DNA of 35,084 nucleotides, from assembly GCA_003141815.1 (NCBI GenBank), contig PLNQ01000082.1, forward strand, positions 17,380-52,463, written 5' to 3'. Every line of letters starts with the position of its first letter. The stretch's first letter is position 1. A program made the translations under genes and the position numbers. The notes under the pieces are model-generated. The model saw nothing but the letters and a program-made list of their open reading frames with translations. It was not told the origin of the DNA and ran no database searches. Source of the DNA: Acidimicrobiaceae bacterium. Lineage in GTDB: Bacteria; Actinomycetota; Acidimicrobiia; Acidimicrobiales; RAAP-2. Of this stretch, positions 1 through 7,894 are shown piece after piece.

Positions 1-578
1 AGAACACCCGCTCCAACTAGCCCGGGCGCACCAAGCACTCAGATATCTTCCACGGCCTTCGTCACATGGGAACGGGCTCGGCTCCCTCTGGTTCTGCTTT
101 CGCAGAGATCAATAACGACACTGCAAACTTCACTTGACGCTGCGGACTGCGAATTCGATATCACCCCGCTTCGACGCTGACATTTCGACCATCGCCGGGG
201 ACCGCACTACCGAGGGCCTCGGCGCCTCCTCGGGCCGGACTTGCACCGGCAAACTATCGCGACCTTGTCGCTTGGTTACGTCATGTTGACTCCTTTATCT
301 ACAGAGCCCCGAACTGTTAGACGCACACCTCCTTCTAATCCCAATGCGTCGGGATCGAGGCTCGAGCGGCCCACCAGTAGTACCAAAGACTTTGGAATAC
401 GGGCGATGCGCGCGATTTGAACTACGACCCTCACACTGCCATCGTGAAATGGCGTGGAGCCGAGAGATTGGCAAAGCGACGTCTGCTTATCCAAAAAGTG
501 TCATCATGAAAATCAGATCTAGGCTCGGCCAGGGATGGTGATTCGGCAACTTTTTTGCTGGAAGAACAGGAGTCCACT
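1..578. other. Gene-poor stretch
   Basis: I see no convincing gene here. The short open frames on both strands have no recognisable motif and overlap each other. A 13-nt palindrome (CCAAAG-A-CTTTGG, 383-395) is the only structure noted; it is short enough to be chance. The stretch looks like eroded intergenic or former mobile DNA next to the tRNA scar further right. Confidence 0.5.
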
Positions 579-956
579 ATGGCGACGGAGCACTGGAAGG
601 ATGAGCCGGAGGAGCAGGATTTTCCCGCTGCGTTCAACTACTTATCACTCCTGATAGATCCCCGCGAGGCAAAAAAAATCGCCAAGGTAATGAAGCGGAG
701 ATCGCGGCTCGAGCACTTCATGGCCAATGTCATCTTGCGAGCAAGTGGTCTGTCCCTTTTGGCGGCTGATGACCACGAAGTGGTCAAGGATCTGCACAAG
801 GTGAAATCCGGCGAGAAGTTCTCCCCCGTACTGTTGGTGCGAAATACACCTCTCTGGGTTGCCGACGGCTACCACCGCATCTGCGCTAGCTACCACCTGA
901 ACGAGGACGAGGTGATCCCGTGTCGAATAGTTGACCGAATCACCACGACCCGGTAA
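579..956 (+). CDS. Small ParB-like domain protein, conserved hypothetical
   Basis: A 125-residue soluble protein. The ATG at 579 is chosen over an upstream in-frame ATG at 555 because an AGGAG sits 6-10 nt before it. The N-terminus is acidic (WKDEPEEQDFPAAFNYLSLL). The C-terminal half carries PVLLVRN followed by VADGYHRICASYHL, which resembles the ParB/sulfiredoxin fold motif in which a G-x-H-R loop contacts a nucleotide or phosphate. I recall stand-alone proteins of this form as widespread hypotheticals in Proteobacteria and Actinobacteria, with no established function. Neither a partner ParA nor a centromere-like repeat is visible, so plasmid partitioning is not supported. It stands alone in accessory DNA upstream of a tRNA fragment and may be transferred. 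The fold assignment is moderately sure; the function is unknown. Confidence 0.65.
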   Translation: MATEHWKDEPEEQDFPAAFNYLSLLIDPREAKKIAKVMKRRSRLEHFMANVILRASGLSLLAADDHEVVKDLHKVKSGEKFSPVLLVRNTPLWVADGYHRICASYHLNEDEVIPCRIVDRITTTR

Positions 957-1358
957 CACTCCGCTACGCCAAAGCCATTGGCCCTGCATTAAGAGCGGAT
1001 GCCGTTGGCCAAGGCCGCCTTCGCGCCGGCCCGGTCGGTGGCGCTACAGCCAATGCTGGCCAGCCACCCTCTCAGCCCGGTACATCCGAGCTCCCGTTTG
1101 AATCAATCATAAATATATGACGGCCTTTCGCCGCTAACGGGAGCTTCCAAGTCAAACAGATGTCTCTCAAAACGGTTGCGACTTCAAGGCGTCGCGGACA
1201 GCTAGTCCCAGGGCGACGACAACGGTCCAAACAGGCCTCATAGTAGGCCTCATATTTCTGCAACACCACAAAACCAGACCGACAACCAGCAACGCGGATT
1301 CCGGTATGAACTGGCGTTTTATCGACGAGACCAACAAGATGCAACCACTTAGAATTTC
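957..1358. other. Intergenic stretch with a 10-bp direct repeat
   Basis: No supported gene. The decamer AGGCCTCATA occurs twice (1233-1242 and 1245-1254), separated by GT. Base composition is more AT-rich and irregular than in the coding regions to the right, as expected for the edge of an integrated element. Confidence 0.4.
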
Positions 1359-1400
1359 CCTTTAATCAACAGGTTCCGGGTTCAAGTCCCGGCCGGCGCA
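1359..1400 (+). tRNA. Partial tRNA: 3' half, probably tRNA-Lys, likely attachment-site scar
   Basis: A complete T-arm is readable: stem CCGGG (1376-1380), loop TTCAAGT (1381-1387), stem CCCGG (1388-1392). It is followed by seven acceptor bases CCGGCGC and discriminator A at 1400. Before it are a variable loop AGGTT and TTTAATCAAC, which fits the anticodon loop and 3' anticodon stem of tRNA-Lys. No D-arm or 5' acceptor strand (expected GCGCCGG) is found upstream, so this is not a working gene. A tRNA copy running from the anticodon loop to the 3' end is the classic footprint of tyrosine-recombinase integration. No integrase is in the window. The tRNA identity is inferred from the loop. Confidence 0.6.
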
Positions 1401-1558
1401 CTAAACAATGTGAACAAAAGTCCTTGAGGGATTTCAACGCGGAGTATCGACTCCGTTATCCGCCGTTCTTCGGTCCGCATCCTTCACAAATCACTCAGCT
1501 CCGTTGGAAACTGCGTTACCGATGGTTGAGAGGCGCCGACTTGCATCTATGTAACGAG
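1401..1558. other. Spacer between tRNA scar and toxin gene
   Basis: Nothing is recognised in this short spacer. The plus-strand open frame that begins here is antisense to the toxin gene and has no motif of its own. Confidence 0.4.
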
Positions 1559-2020
1559 TTAGGCCGTTTCGTCGCGAAAGACGCTCTCTTCGATCTCTGG
1601 GAAACGTTGTTCCAACGCCTCCCAGACAAGAAAAGGGTCGACGATGAAGTACTCGTGTATCACGATGTCCCTCATACCGATTACGTTGCGCCAGGGAACT
1701 TCTGGCCGTGCATCCCTGAAAGTTCTGGGAAGACGCTTCGCCGCTTCAGTTATCTGGGTCACAGTAGTTATTGCGGCGTCTTGAACCATCCAATCGTCGT
1801 CAAACCTCGGTCTCCCCATAGCGACAAACTGCTTCCCTTTGTCCAACGAAGAGCGCAGGGCTTTAAGGGTGTTGTCCAGGTTTTGCATCGCCTTCACTTC
1901 GACCCGGGACTTCTTCGGATCTGCTAATCCTGGATCGGGAGCCGACACGTGACCCGGGCGAGACGTGACTTCTCCAACGGGGCCGCTCCGCTTCGGTTCT
2001 AGTGGTTGGTCGTCACTCAC
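1559..2020 (-). CDS. hepT: HepT-like RNase toxin (HEPN family)
   Basis: A 153-residue protein of the HepT/DUF86 family. HepT toxins are HEPN-fold ribonucleases kept inactive by a cognate MntA nucleotidyltransferase that adds AMP to a tyrosine. The diagnostic R-x4-H-x-Y motif is visible near the C-terminus (GMRDIVIHEYF), preceded by the family-typical VPWRNVIG. All three key residues, the RNase Arg and His and the modifiable Tyr, are intact, so the toxin should be active. The first 45 residues (Pro- and Ser-rich) are an unusual extension; translation could start further in. The assigned GTG start overlaps the antitoxin stop by four bases (GTGA), so the pair is translationally coupled, antitoxin first. 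It lies 160 bp from the tRNA scar, as expected for island cargo. Confidence 0.85.
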   Translation of the reverse strand: MSDDQPLEPKRSGPVGEVTSRPGHVSAPDPGLADPKKSRVEVKAMQNLDNTLKALRSSLDKGKQFVAMGRPRFDDDWMVQDAAITTVTQITEAAKRLPRTFRDARPEVPWRNVIGMRDIVIHEYFIVDPFLVWEALEQRFPEIEESVFRDETA

Positions 2021-2466
2021 AACGACACCGCTTCTCTGGAAATCTCGGAGTCCTCATGAACGGCGCGATCTGACACGACGTCCACGTTAAATCCCGTCAC
2101 GTCCCGTACCCCTTCACGGAACAATGAGATGTCGATGAGAGACGTCCTTGGCCCCGGCGTCACCAACAGATCGATATCGCTCTGGACCGAGTCCTCATTA
2201 CGAGCAATCGAGCCGAACACGCGAACATTCCTTAGCCCGTTCTCGGCGGCAATTTCGAGTATCTCGCCTTTCATCTCATCGACGATTTCAGACGGTCGAA
2301 GTCGGGTCGCTCGAAGAAGCCTCACCCTGGTGGAACGGTTTGGGGTGATCGCCCGACTCTCGTACGACGACAGGCGCGATTGGCTAGTGCCAGCTCGACG
2401 GGCCAAGTCGATTTGCGTCAACCCGGCTGCACGCCGCATTTCTCTTAATTGATCGGCGAAGTCCAC
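2017..2466 (-). CDS. mntA: MntA-type antitoxin with N-terminal Xre HTH domain
   Basis: A 149-residue fusion. Residues about 5-60 form an Xre/Cro helix-turn-helix (LREMRRAAGLTQIDLARRAG, then SQSRLSSYE). Residues about 75-145 are a minimal nucleotidyltransferase with the exact G-S-x10-D-x-D signature (GSIARNEDSVQSDIDLLV). MNT antitoxins neutralise HepT by adenylylating its tyrosine; the HTH half should bind the operator and autoregulate the pair. Start codon is GTG at 2466. Only seven bases upstream begins a perfect AT-rich palindrome (2474-2491), which leaves no room for a Shine-Dalgarno, so the mRNA may be leaderless or nearly so. Classical MntA proteins lack the HTH, so this is a self-contained repressor-antitoxin. 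Identification is strong; the regulatory role of the HTH is inferred. Confidence 0.85.
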   Translation of the reverse strand: MDFADQLREMRRAAGLTQIDLARRAGTSQSRLSSYESRAITPNRSTRVRLLRATRLRPSEIVDEMKGEILEIAAENGLRNVRVFGSIARNEDSVQSDIDLLVTPGPRTSLIDISLFREGVRDVTGFNVDVVSDRAVHEDSEISREAVSL

Positions 2467-2473
2467 TTCCGAA

Positions 2474-2491
2474 ATATATCATTTGATATAT
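2474..2491. promoter_or_regulatory. Palindromic operator/promoter of the toxin-antitoxin pair
   Basis: Perfect inverted repeat ATATATCA-TT-TGATATAT, ending seven bases before the GTG start of the Xre-MNT gene. It also contains TATA-rich hexamers suitable as a -10 element. Its position makes it the probable binding site of the HTH domain of that protein. Confidence 0.65.
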
Positions 2492-3038
2492 GGCCTTTAC
2501 GAGGCACTGGAAACATCGCCTCAACGAAAGAGGGCCGGTCACCGGGGTCGCCCCGTCGAAAGAATCGGTAATGAGTTTGTCTTACGGCCCTGCTCTATGT
2601 GACTTACCCTCAGATGGAGCAGGGCCGTACTCGCTTCAGTCATTGTCTCCTTGATTCCGGCCGGAAAGTGCCGTTATCGGAAATCACATTGGCATCAGAA
2701 GTGGACGATGAAAGGCAAGTGCGACAAATAAGGTCCCGAGTTCGAGCAAGTCGACCTCGTCGAAGCCATGGAGTTGATCGGACCCCGTATTGCTCACCAC
2801 AGGATCTACTGGGGTTGGTACGGCGCTCCCCTTCTCAATAGAAACTGATCGAATCCTCAATCCAAAAGTCCCGAATCGAGAACGGATCAGGCACATTTGT
2901 GCCGGACGGAGCCTCGAGAAGCTTCGTCCCTGGGCGACGGGTTGACACGTTTGCGGCCCACGCAGTCCGCTGAGCGCCACTGTTACCGAGCTCCGCGGTG
3001 ACCCCTCGCGTCCAGGCGAGGTATGCATTTCCAAGGAA
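2492..3038. other. Intergenic stretch with one strong hairpin
   Basis: I find no convincing gene. The longest minus-strand open frame (2684-3136) has no motif and overlaps the next gene's promoter. An orphan half-site AGTCCCGAA occurs near 2867-2875; its left half does not match the GGGAC box seen elsewhere. The hairpin at 2583-2629 is listed separately. Confidence 0.45.
2583..2629. repeat. Perfect 13-bp inverted repeat
   Basis: Arms TACGGCCCTGCTC (2583-2595) and GAGCAGGGCCGTA (2617-2629) are exact complements around a 21-nt loop. There is no T-run on either side and no gene ends here, so it is not a typical intrinsic terminator. It separates the toxin-antitoxin unit from the metabolic block and could be a boundary or the remnant end of a mobile element. 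Confidence 0.6.
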
Positions 3039-3052
3039 AGGACGTTCGGCCC
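3039..3052 (+). promoter_or_regulatory. DosR-like box
   Basis: AGGAC-GTTC-GGCCC followed by TAT, 82 nt before the ATG at 3135. One mismatch in the left half relative to the window consensus GGGAC-N4-GKCCC. Confidence 0.55.
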
Positions 3053-3134
3053 TATCGTTTGCTCCACTGCAACCCGTACCCTTTTTCCAATGGGCGCAGA
3101 AATCGAAGCTGACGGACAGGGCACACTCTTCATC

Positions 3135-3629
3135 ATGGACTACGTCGATGTCCCGCTGCCGCTTGAGATAGTTCGGGGGCGTTTTGTCCGAACCGAAAAG
3201 TGGCTGACAGATTTGGCTAGCGCGGCTGAGAACGATGGCGAGGCGCTACGCCTGCGGATTGGACCAACCTGGGTCGGTGGACGCGTGACCAGGGAAGTCG
3301 AGGTGACCCTCGGGCCGATGCGAGAACGAGGGGAGGCTCGCGTGATACCCATTGACTGGAGGGCGAGCGGTCTTGTGAGCATGTTCCCGGTGCTCAGCGG
3401 TGACCTTGAGTTGGCTTCGCTTGGTTCGAACGACTGCCGCCTTACGCTCGCCGCTTCCTACCACCCTCCGCTTGGCGATCTTGGCCGTGCTCTGGATCGT
3501 GCGCTGTTGCACCGAGTAGCGCAATCGACCGTGCGCTCGTTCCTCGCGCGGGTAGCGACGGCACTCGAAACGGGCGATTGCAATCGGGCCACACGGGATG
3601 GTCCAGACGATACGGGAGAAGCGCCCTGA
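3135..3629 (+). CDS. Hypothetical protein, possibly SRPBCC/START-like
   Basis: A 164-residue protein that I do not recognise with certainty. The ATG at 3135 is preferred to the one at 3090 because the protein then begins with MDYVDVPLPLEIV, a typical beta-strand opening of SRPBCC (polyketide cyclase/START-like) ligand-binding folds. The middle alternates hydrophobic strands (RVTREVEVTLGP, DLELASLG, CRLTLAASY), and the end is a long amphipathic helix (LGRALDRALLHRVAQSTVRSFLARVATALE), both usual in that fold. No catalytic motif, signal peptide or membrane segment is seen. It has its own DosR-like box 82 nt upstream and precedes the HAD-GH65 gene by 218 bp, so it may be the first gene of that transcript. 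Coding character is good; the fold is inferred and the function unknown. Confidence 0.6.
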   Translation: MDYVDVPLPLEIVRGRFVRTEKWLTDLASAAENDGEALRLRIGPTWVGGRVTREVEVTLGPMRERGEARVIPIDWRASGLVSMFPVLSGDLELASLGSNDCRLTLAASYHPPLGDLGRALDRALLHRVAQSTVRSFLARVATALETGDCNRATRDGPDDTGEAP

Positions 3630-3847
3630 ACCAACGGCTGAATGCTGAGTCCCGAGTTCCCACTTCCTTTTTGAGATTTTCGAGCTCGTCATCGGGCAGC
3701 AGTTGGCGAATCGTGCTCGTGGGGTCACCCAAGACATCGATCACGCGGATGCTGCGAGGATTCCAAAACGTCAAGCTCAGAGATTCAATCCTGTGGATGT
3801 GACTATCGCCTCTAGTCGAGACCATCACGTGCGCCCATACTTTCCTC

Positions 3848-6790
3848 ATGGACCCGAATAGCGATCCTGGAGCGCCTGACGTCGCGCTTCTGCGGCCGTG
3901 CCAAATTCACCCAGCATTAGAAGAGACCTTCGCCGCGATAGTCATCGACTGGGACGCGTTGGCGACGAACGGCCAGTTCGACGCAGCGATGACGATGCGA
4001 TTCTTGACTGAACTCTGCGTCGCCGGCACCCACGTTTTCCTTGTCAGCAGTAGCGACGTAGGCGATCTTAAATCCATGCTTGGCGCCCGACCAACCGGAG
4101 GCGGTCACCTATTTCTTTACGACATTCGAAGCTCGGCCGTCTTCGAGGCAATGAGTGAGGGCCGATTGGTGCTCGCGCATCGTCACCTAGCATCTCGGGA
4201 AGAGGGTCGCACGCTCAATCGCGCAGTCGCACTCGCGTGTGAGCAGCTTCGTCGCCATGAATTCATCGTCACGGCGGTGAGGAGGCGTGCGAATGGCCGC
4301 ACCATCTCATTCTCGGTTCCATCGCCTCCCCAACCCACGGCGACGTCGGATGCCCTTGCGATCGCCGCCGTGGCCGCGCGTGAAGTCGGCCTGAGCACCG
4401 GCCACGTGTTCGGTGACGACAGGCGGGTGGAGATTGGAATAACGAGTAAGTCTGATTCGGCAGTCTTCGCCGCACGGTGGCTCGCTACGCGGGGTATTAC
4501 GGGAGCGCTCATCCTTGTCGTCGGCAACGGTTTTCGAGCGCGTGGCGACAACTCAGACGGCGTTTCTCCCGCGCCGATCAATGAGCTTGAGCGGGCAATC
4601 GTCGCGTCCCTTTGCCACGAGCCACTAGAGGATGCGGACGGGGTCATCAGACTTGGCAATCTTGAGCAGTTCACTTCGTTGCTCGAGGCTCAAATTGCCC
4701 GCCACCACGAGCGTCGGGTCCCTTCGATCGATCCGGACCCGCGCTGGGTGTTGGCGTTACCCACGTCACGTGATACAGAGCGAGTCGCCGAAGCCCTCGG
4801 TGCGCAGAGCAACGGCTGGGCGGGAACGCGCGCCTCGCTCGAAGAAGACGGTGTCGGCAGTTCCCCGCTCTTCGCCGTTGCCGGCGTCTACGACGAACGA
4901 AACGAACTCCTCGCTGGGCCAACGTGGACCGACTTGAAGATCGTTAATAAACCGAAAAGCCGAACGCCCATCGAAACTCGTTTGCTCGACCTGCGAACTG
5001 GGGTCCTCGCCCGAGGGGGTAATAGGCACTCGGGACTTCGCAGCGTGCGTTTCGTCTCGATCGCGGCACCGCACAGCCTCGCGTTGCGAGCAGAACTGCC
5101 CTGCGCATGGCTCGACGCGGAGGAGGGCACGTCGCGACATTCGCACGACGAGACGCCAGCGCAGCTGGGAACGTACGGGAGAGAAACCTCTAGCGAGGCG
5201 GCCCGGGAAGCGATCAGCGTCGGGATATCTGAATGGTCGTCGTCGAAGAACGGACGTCATTTCGTTGAGCGTCTCGCTTCGTGGTCGACCGGATCTGATA
5301 AAGCTGCAGTCAGGTCAGAGGCGCTTAATAACGTTTGCGGCCTCAGAGACGTCGGCTTCGAGACGCTTCTCAAAGACCAGCGCGAGTCGTGGGCGAGAAA
5401 GTGGACGGATGCGATCGTCACCATTGAAGGCGATGCGGCGTCTGAGCTGGCAGCGCGCTTCGCGGTCTTCCACCTGCTCTCCGCGGCGAAGAACGCCGAG
5501 GAAGCCGCAGTGGGAGCCCGGGGCCTCAGCGGCGATGCGTACTCGGGCCACGTATTTTGGGATGCCGACGTATTTGTCCTGCCCGCACTTTGCGCCCTCG
5601 CGCCCGAGTCCGCACGAGCCATGCTTGAATACCGCCTCCGTCGGCTTCCTGCGGCGCGCACTGCAGCTCTACGCCTGCGTCGGAGCGGGGCCAGATTCCC
5701 GTGGGAGTCTGCCGCGAGCGGCGACGACGTTTCTCCCACAAAAGTGAGGAGTGCCACCGGCGAACTCATCGTCATTCGCACGGGGAGCCACGAGGAGCAT
5801 ATCGTCGCCGATGTCGCTTGGGCAGCGGCGCACTACGCCGCATGGACCGGAGACAGCTTCCTCGATGGCGCGGGCAGTGACCTCGTGACGGAGACCGCTC
5901 GCTACTGGGCAAGTCGGATCCGTGTTGATCGTGAGGGACACGGACATATCTACGGCGTCATGGGTCCCGACGAATATCACGAGATCGTCGACGACAACGC
6001 GTTCACCAACCTTATGGCACGTTGGAATCTTCGAATGGGGGCCGCGTTGCTCGAGCGCTCCGGCGCGACTGGGGAGTCGACCCGCTGGAAGGAGTTGGGT
6101 GATTCGCTGGTCCACGGCTATGGTCCCAAGGCGCGAATCTACGAGCAGTTCGCGGGCTATTTCAAGCTTGAGCCGCTCATTGTTTCCCAATTTGCCCGCC
6201 CACCAATTGCGATCGACGTCATTCTTGGAGCAAAGCGGGTGTCCGAATCACAGCTCATCAAACAAGCTGACGTCCTCATGGCGCACCACCTCATCCCTAA
6301 CGAGATGCACCGGGGCACGCTCGTGCCTTGCCTCGACTTCTACGAGCCGCGAACCGCACACGGGAGCTCGGTATCCCCGGCAATATCGGCGTCCCTTTTC
6401 GCCCGTGCGGGTGATCCCGAACGAGCACTCGACTATTTCGACATCGCGGCGCGTGTCGACCTCGATGATCTGACGAAGACGACCGCCAGCGGCGTTCATC
6501 TGGCGACAATGGGAGGACTCTGGCAAGCTCTCGCGTTCGGGTTCCTCGGATTGAAGGCGGACGGCTCAGCGCTTCGAATAGACCCTCACTTGCCTCAACG
6601 TTGGTCGTCGCTATCGCTTCGCTTTCGCTTTCGCTCACAGCGCATAGAAATACGTGCCGAGCATGAACGAGTCACCGTCTCGTGTGACTCGTCGCTCGTT
6701 GTCAAAGTGCAGGGTCGCCGCTTAACCATTAAGGCTCCGGGGACAACGCTCTCACTTGACACGCATCGACCGGAAAGGAGATCACTATGA
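3848..6790 (+). CDS. HAD-like domain fused to GH65 disaccharide phosphorylase (trehalose/maltose type)
   Basis: A 980-residue, probably cytoplasmic protein. Residues about 20-240 resemble a HAD phosphatase of the trehalose-phosphatase kind: VIDWDAL gives the DxD nucleophile motif, followed by VFLVSSSD and TSKSDS. The expected last acidic motif is weak (VVGNGFRARGDN), so phosphatase activity is doubtful. From about residue 300 it is glycoside hydrolase family 65: GVYDERNELL, HVFWDADVFVLP, the catalytic acid in GPDEYHE (Glu about 709) and the phosphate-loop-like HGSSVSP near residue 838. GH65 enzymes mostly phosphorolyse trehalose, maltose or kojibiose, giving glucose 1-phosphate without spending ATP. 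M. tuberculosis Rv2006 (OtsB1), a DosR-regulon gene, has a related HAD-GH65 layout. The ATG lacks a clear Shine-Dalgarno. The stop overlaps the next gene's start (ATGA). Substrate is not determinable from sequence. Confidence 0.85.
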   Translation: MDPNSDPGAPDVALLRPCQIHPALEETFAAIVIDWDALATNGQFDAAMTMRFLTELCVAGTHVFLVSSSDVGDLKSMLGARPTGGGHLFLYDIRSSAVFEAMSEGRLVLAHRHLASREEGRTLNRAVALACEQLRRHEFIVTAVRRRANGRTISFSVPSPPQPTATSDALAIAAVAAREVGLSTGHVFGDDRRVEIGITSKSDSAVFAARWLATRGITGALILVVGNGFRARGDNSDGVSPAPINELERAIVASLCHEPLEDADGVIRLGNLEQFTSLLEAQIARHHERRVPSIDPDPRWVLALPTSRDTERVAEALGAQSNGWAGTRASLEEDGVGSSPLFAVAGVYDERNELLAGPTWTDLKIVNKPKSRTPIETRLLDLRTGVLARGGNRHSGLRSVRFVSIAAPHSLALRAELPCAWLDAEEGTSRHSHDETPAQLGTYGRETSSEAAREAISVGISEWSSSKNGRHFVERLASWSTGSDKAAVRSEALNNVCGLRDVGFETLLKDQRESWARKWTDAIVTIEGDAASELAARFAVFHLLSAAKNAEEAAVGARGLSGDAYSGHVFWDADVFVLPALCALAPESARAMLEYRLRRLPAARTAALRLRRSGARFPWESAASGDDVSPTKVRSATGELIVIRTGSHEEHIVADVAWAAAHYAAWTGDSFLDGAGSDLVTETARYWASRIRVDREGHGHIYGVMGPDEYHEIVDDNAFTNLMARWNLRMGAALLERSGATGESTRWKELGDSLVHGYGPKARIYEQFAGYFKLEPLIVSQFARPPIAIDVILGAKRVSESQLIKQADVLMAHHLIPNEMHRGTLVPCLDFYEPRTAHGSSVSPAISASLFARAGDPERALDYFDIAARVDLDDLTKTTASGVHLATMGGLWQALAFGFLGLKADGSALRIDPHLPQRWSSLSLRFRFRSQRIEIRAEHERVTVSCDSSLVVKVQGRRLTIKAPGTTLSLDTHRPERRSL

Positions 6791-7539
6791 CGACCGTTCT
6801 CGTTGCGCCGGGGTCTGGTCCCAACGTCAGTTCCCTTCTCGACGTAGCTCTTCGTTTCGCCGAGCTCACGTCGAGCGATCTTGAGGCGGTCGTTGAACCC
6901 CGAGCATTCGGTGCCGACAACCGCGTTCGCGCTCTACTAGAAGAAGCGTGCGTGCCGAGCCGCCCCCTCGAAGGACCCCGCAGCTCGGCACTCGTAGACG
7001 CCGTCTCGGATCGCGAGGTGATCGCTGCGGTCGTGCGGGCCGAACGATGGGGACCTCGACGGTACCCGGTTCGGTCGGACGCCCGCTCACTACTCGAACG
7101 AACGCACAAGCCCGTCCTCGTCGTCCCCCCTCGAGTCGAAGCTCCCGAGGCATTTCGTCACCTTCTCATTCCCCTTGACGATGAGGCGCCTTCTTCCAAC
7201 GCGGTTTACGATCGACTGCTGCCTCTCTGTACGAAGCCAGTAGAGATCACCGTTCTCCACGTGTTCACTGACGCGACGATGCCGACGATGCTCGACCGCC
7301 CCGCGCGAGATTTCGAAATCCTCGGAAGGGAGTTCCTCCTTCGCCATCTTCCACATGTGCGCCACATCGAGCTCCGCCTTGGCCCGATCGGACAACGCGT
7401 CTGCGAGGTGTCTTTGGAACAGGGTTGCGATCTAGTCGTGCTTAGCTGGTCACAAGACACGGCGCCAGGTCGTGCTCTCGTCATTCGAGAGGTCCTGAGT
7501 TCCGCAATGCTTCCGGTTCTATTGCTACCAATCTCCTAG
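6787..7539 (+). CDS. Tandem universal stress protein (UspA family)
   Basis: A 250-residue protein with two Usp-like repeats. The first (about residues 1-117) is short and ends in HKPVLVVPP; the second (about 118-250) begins FRHLLIPLDDEAPSSNAV and ends in LPVLLLPIS. The usual G-x2-G-x9-G-(S/T) nucleotide loop is not intact in either half (the second reads SWSQDTAPGRALVIREVL), so it may be a non-ATP-binding Usp. It starts with ATG overlapping the GH65 stop (ATGA), with AAGGAG just upstream, so the two are co-translated. Tandem Usps are typical dormancy or hypoxia proteins in mycobacteria, several under DosR, and in M. tuberculosis a Usp (Rv2005c) lies next to the GH65-type Rv2006, the same pairing seen here. 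Family sure, role inferred. Confidence 0.8.
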   Translation: MTTVLVAPGSGPNVSSLLDVALRFAELTSSDLEAVVEPRAFGADNRVRALLEEACVPSRPLEGPRSSALVDAVSDREVIAAVVRAERWGPRRYPVRSDARSLLERTHKPVLVVPPRVEAPEAFRHLLIPLDDEAPSSNAVYDRLLPLCTKPVEITVLHVFTDATMPTMLDRPARDFEILGREFLLRHLPHVRHIELRLGPIGQRVCEVSLEQGCDLVVLSWSQDTAPGRALVIREVLSSAMLPVLLLPIS

Positions 7540-7800
7540 AGCCACGACGCGGCATCTCGAACGGCCTCCTCGGGACTCAGCGAATCCGCTCAGGTCGCTG
7601 TCACCAATATCACAGAGAACTCGATGGAAGGCTCAATCGCCGCGTCGACCTCGGCGCGCTTCAGCATCGAGGCCAAATCGCAGAGAGAAAGGGGTGCGAC
7701 GTCTGGTGGATCAGGAAATGACCCGCCCCGAACACTTGATGGTGCGTGGACAGACGAACAAACACAGATAAGTGCATCACGACGATCAGGCGAAGCAGTC
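7540..7800. other. Intergenic region between usp and the glycosyltransferase
   Basis: The small plus-strand open frame here (from 7624) is Ser/Arg-rich, without motif, and runs through the promoter box into the next gene out of frame. I treat the stretch as noncoding. The DosR-like box at its right end is listed separately. Confidence 0.5.
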
Positions 7801-7814
7801 GGGACGTATGGCCC
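7801..7814 (+). promoter_or_regulatory. DosR-like box
   Basis: GGGAC-GTAT-GGCCC followed by TA, 80 nt before the glycosyltransferase ATG at 7895. Full match to GGGAC-N4-GKCCC. Confidence 0.65.
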
Positions 7815-7894
7815 TACCGCAGACGTTCGCGCTCACGTACCCTCCGAGAGGGTGGTGTTTGTTATGACGACTTTCATTAAACGGGAGGGAACAA

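Noticed and set aside
1424..1927. Plus-strand open frame over the HepT gene
   Set aside because: It is antisense to a gene with clear HepT motifs and has no motif itself.
3442..3849. Minus-strand open frame (135 codons) antisense to the 3135-3629 gene, starting across the GH65 ATG
   Set aside because: The first 70 codons look plausible (LSLTFWNPRSIRVIDVLGDP), but the rest lies antisense to a better gene, there is no recognised domain, and its start overlaps the GH65 start exactly. It could still be a short real gene at 3630-3849.
5032..5046. GGGAC-like string inside the GH65 gene
   Set aside because: Only the left half of the box matches (GGGACTTCGCAGCG); it is inside a coding sequence with no start nearby.
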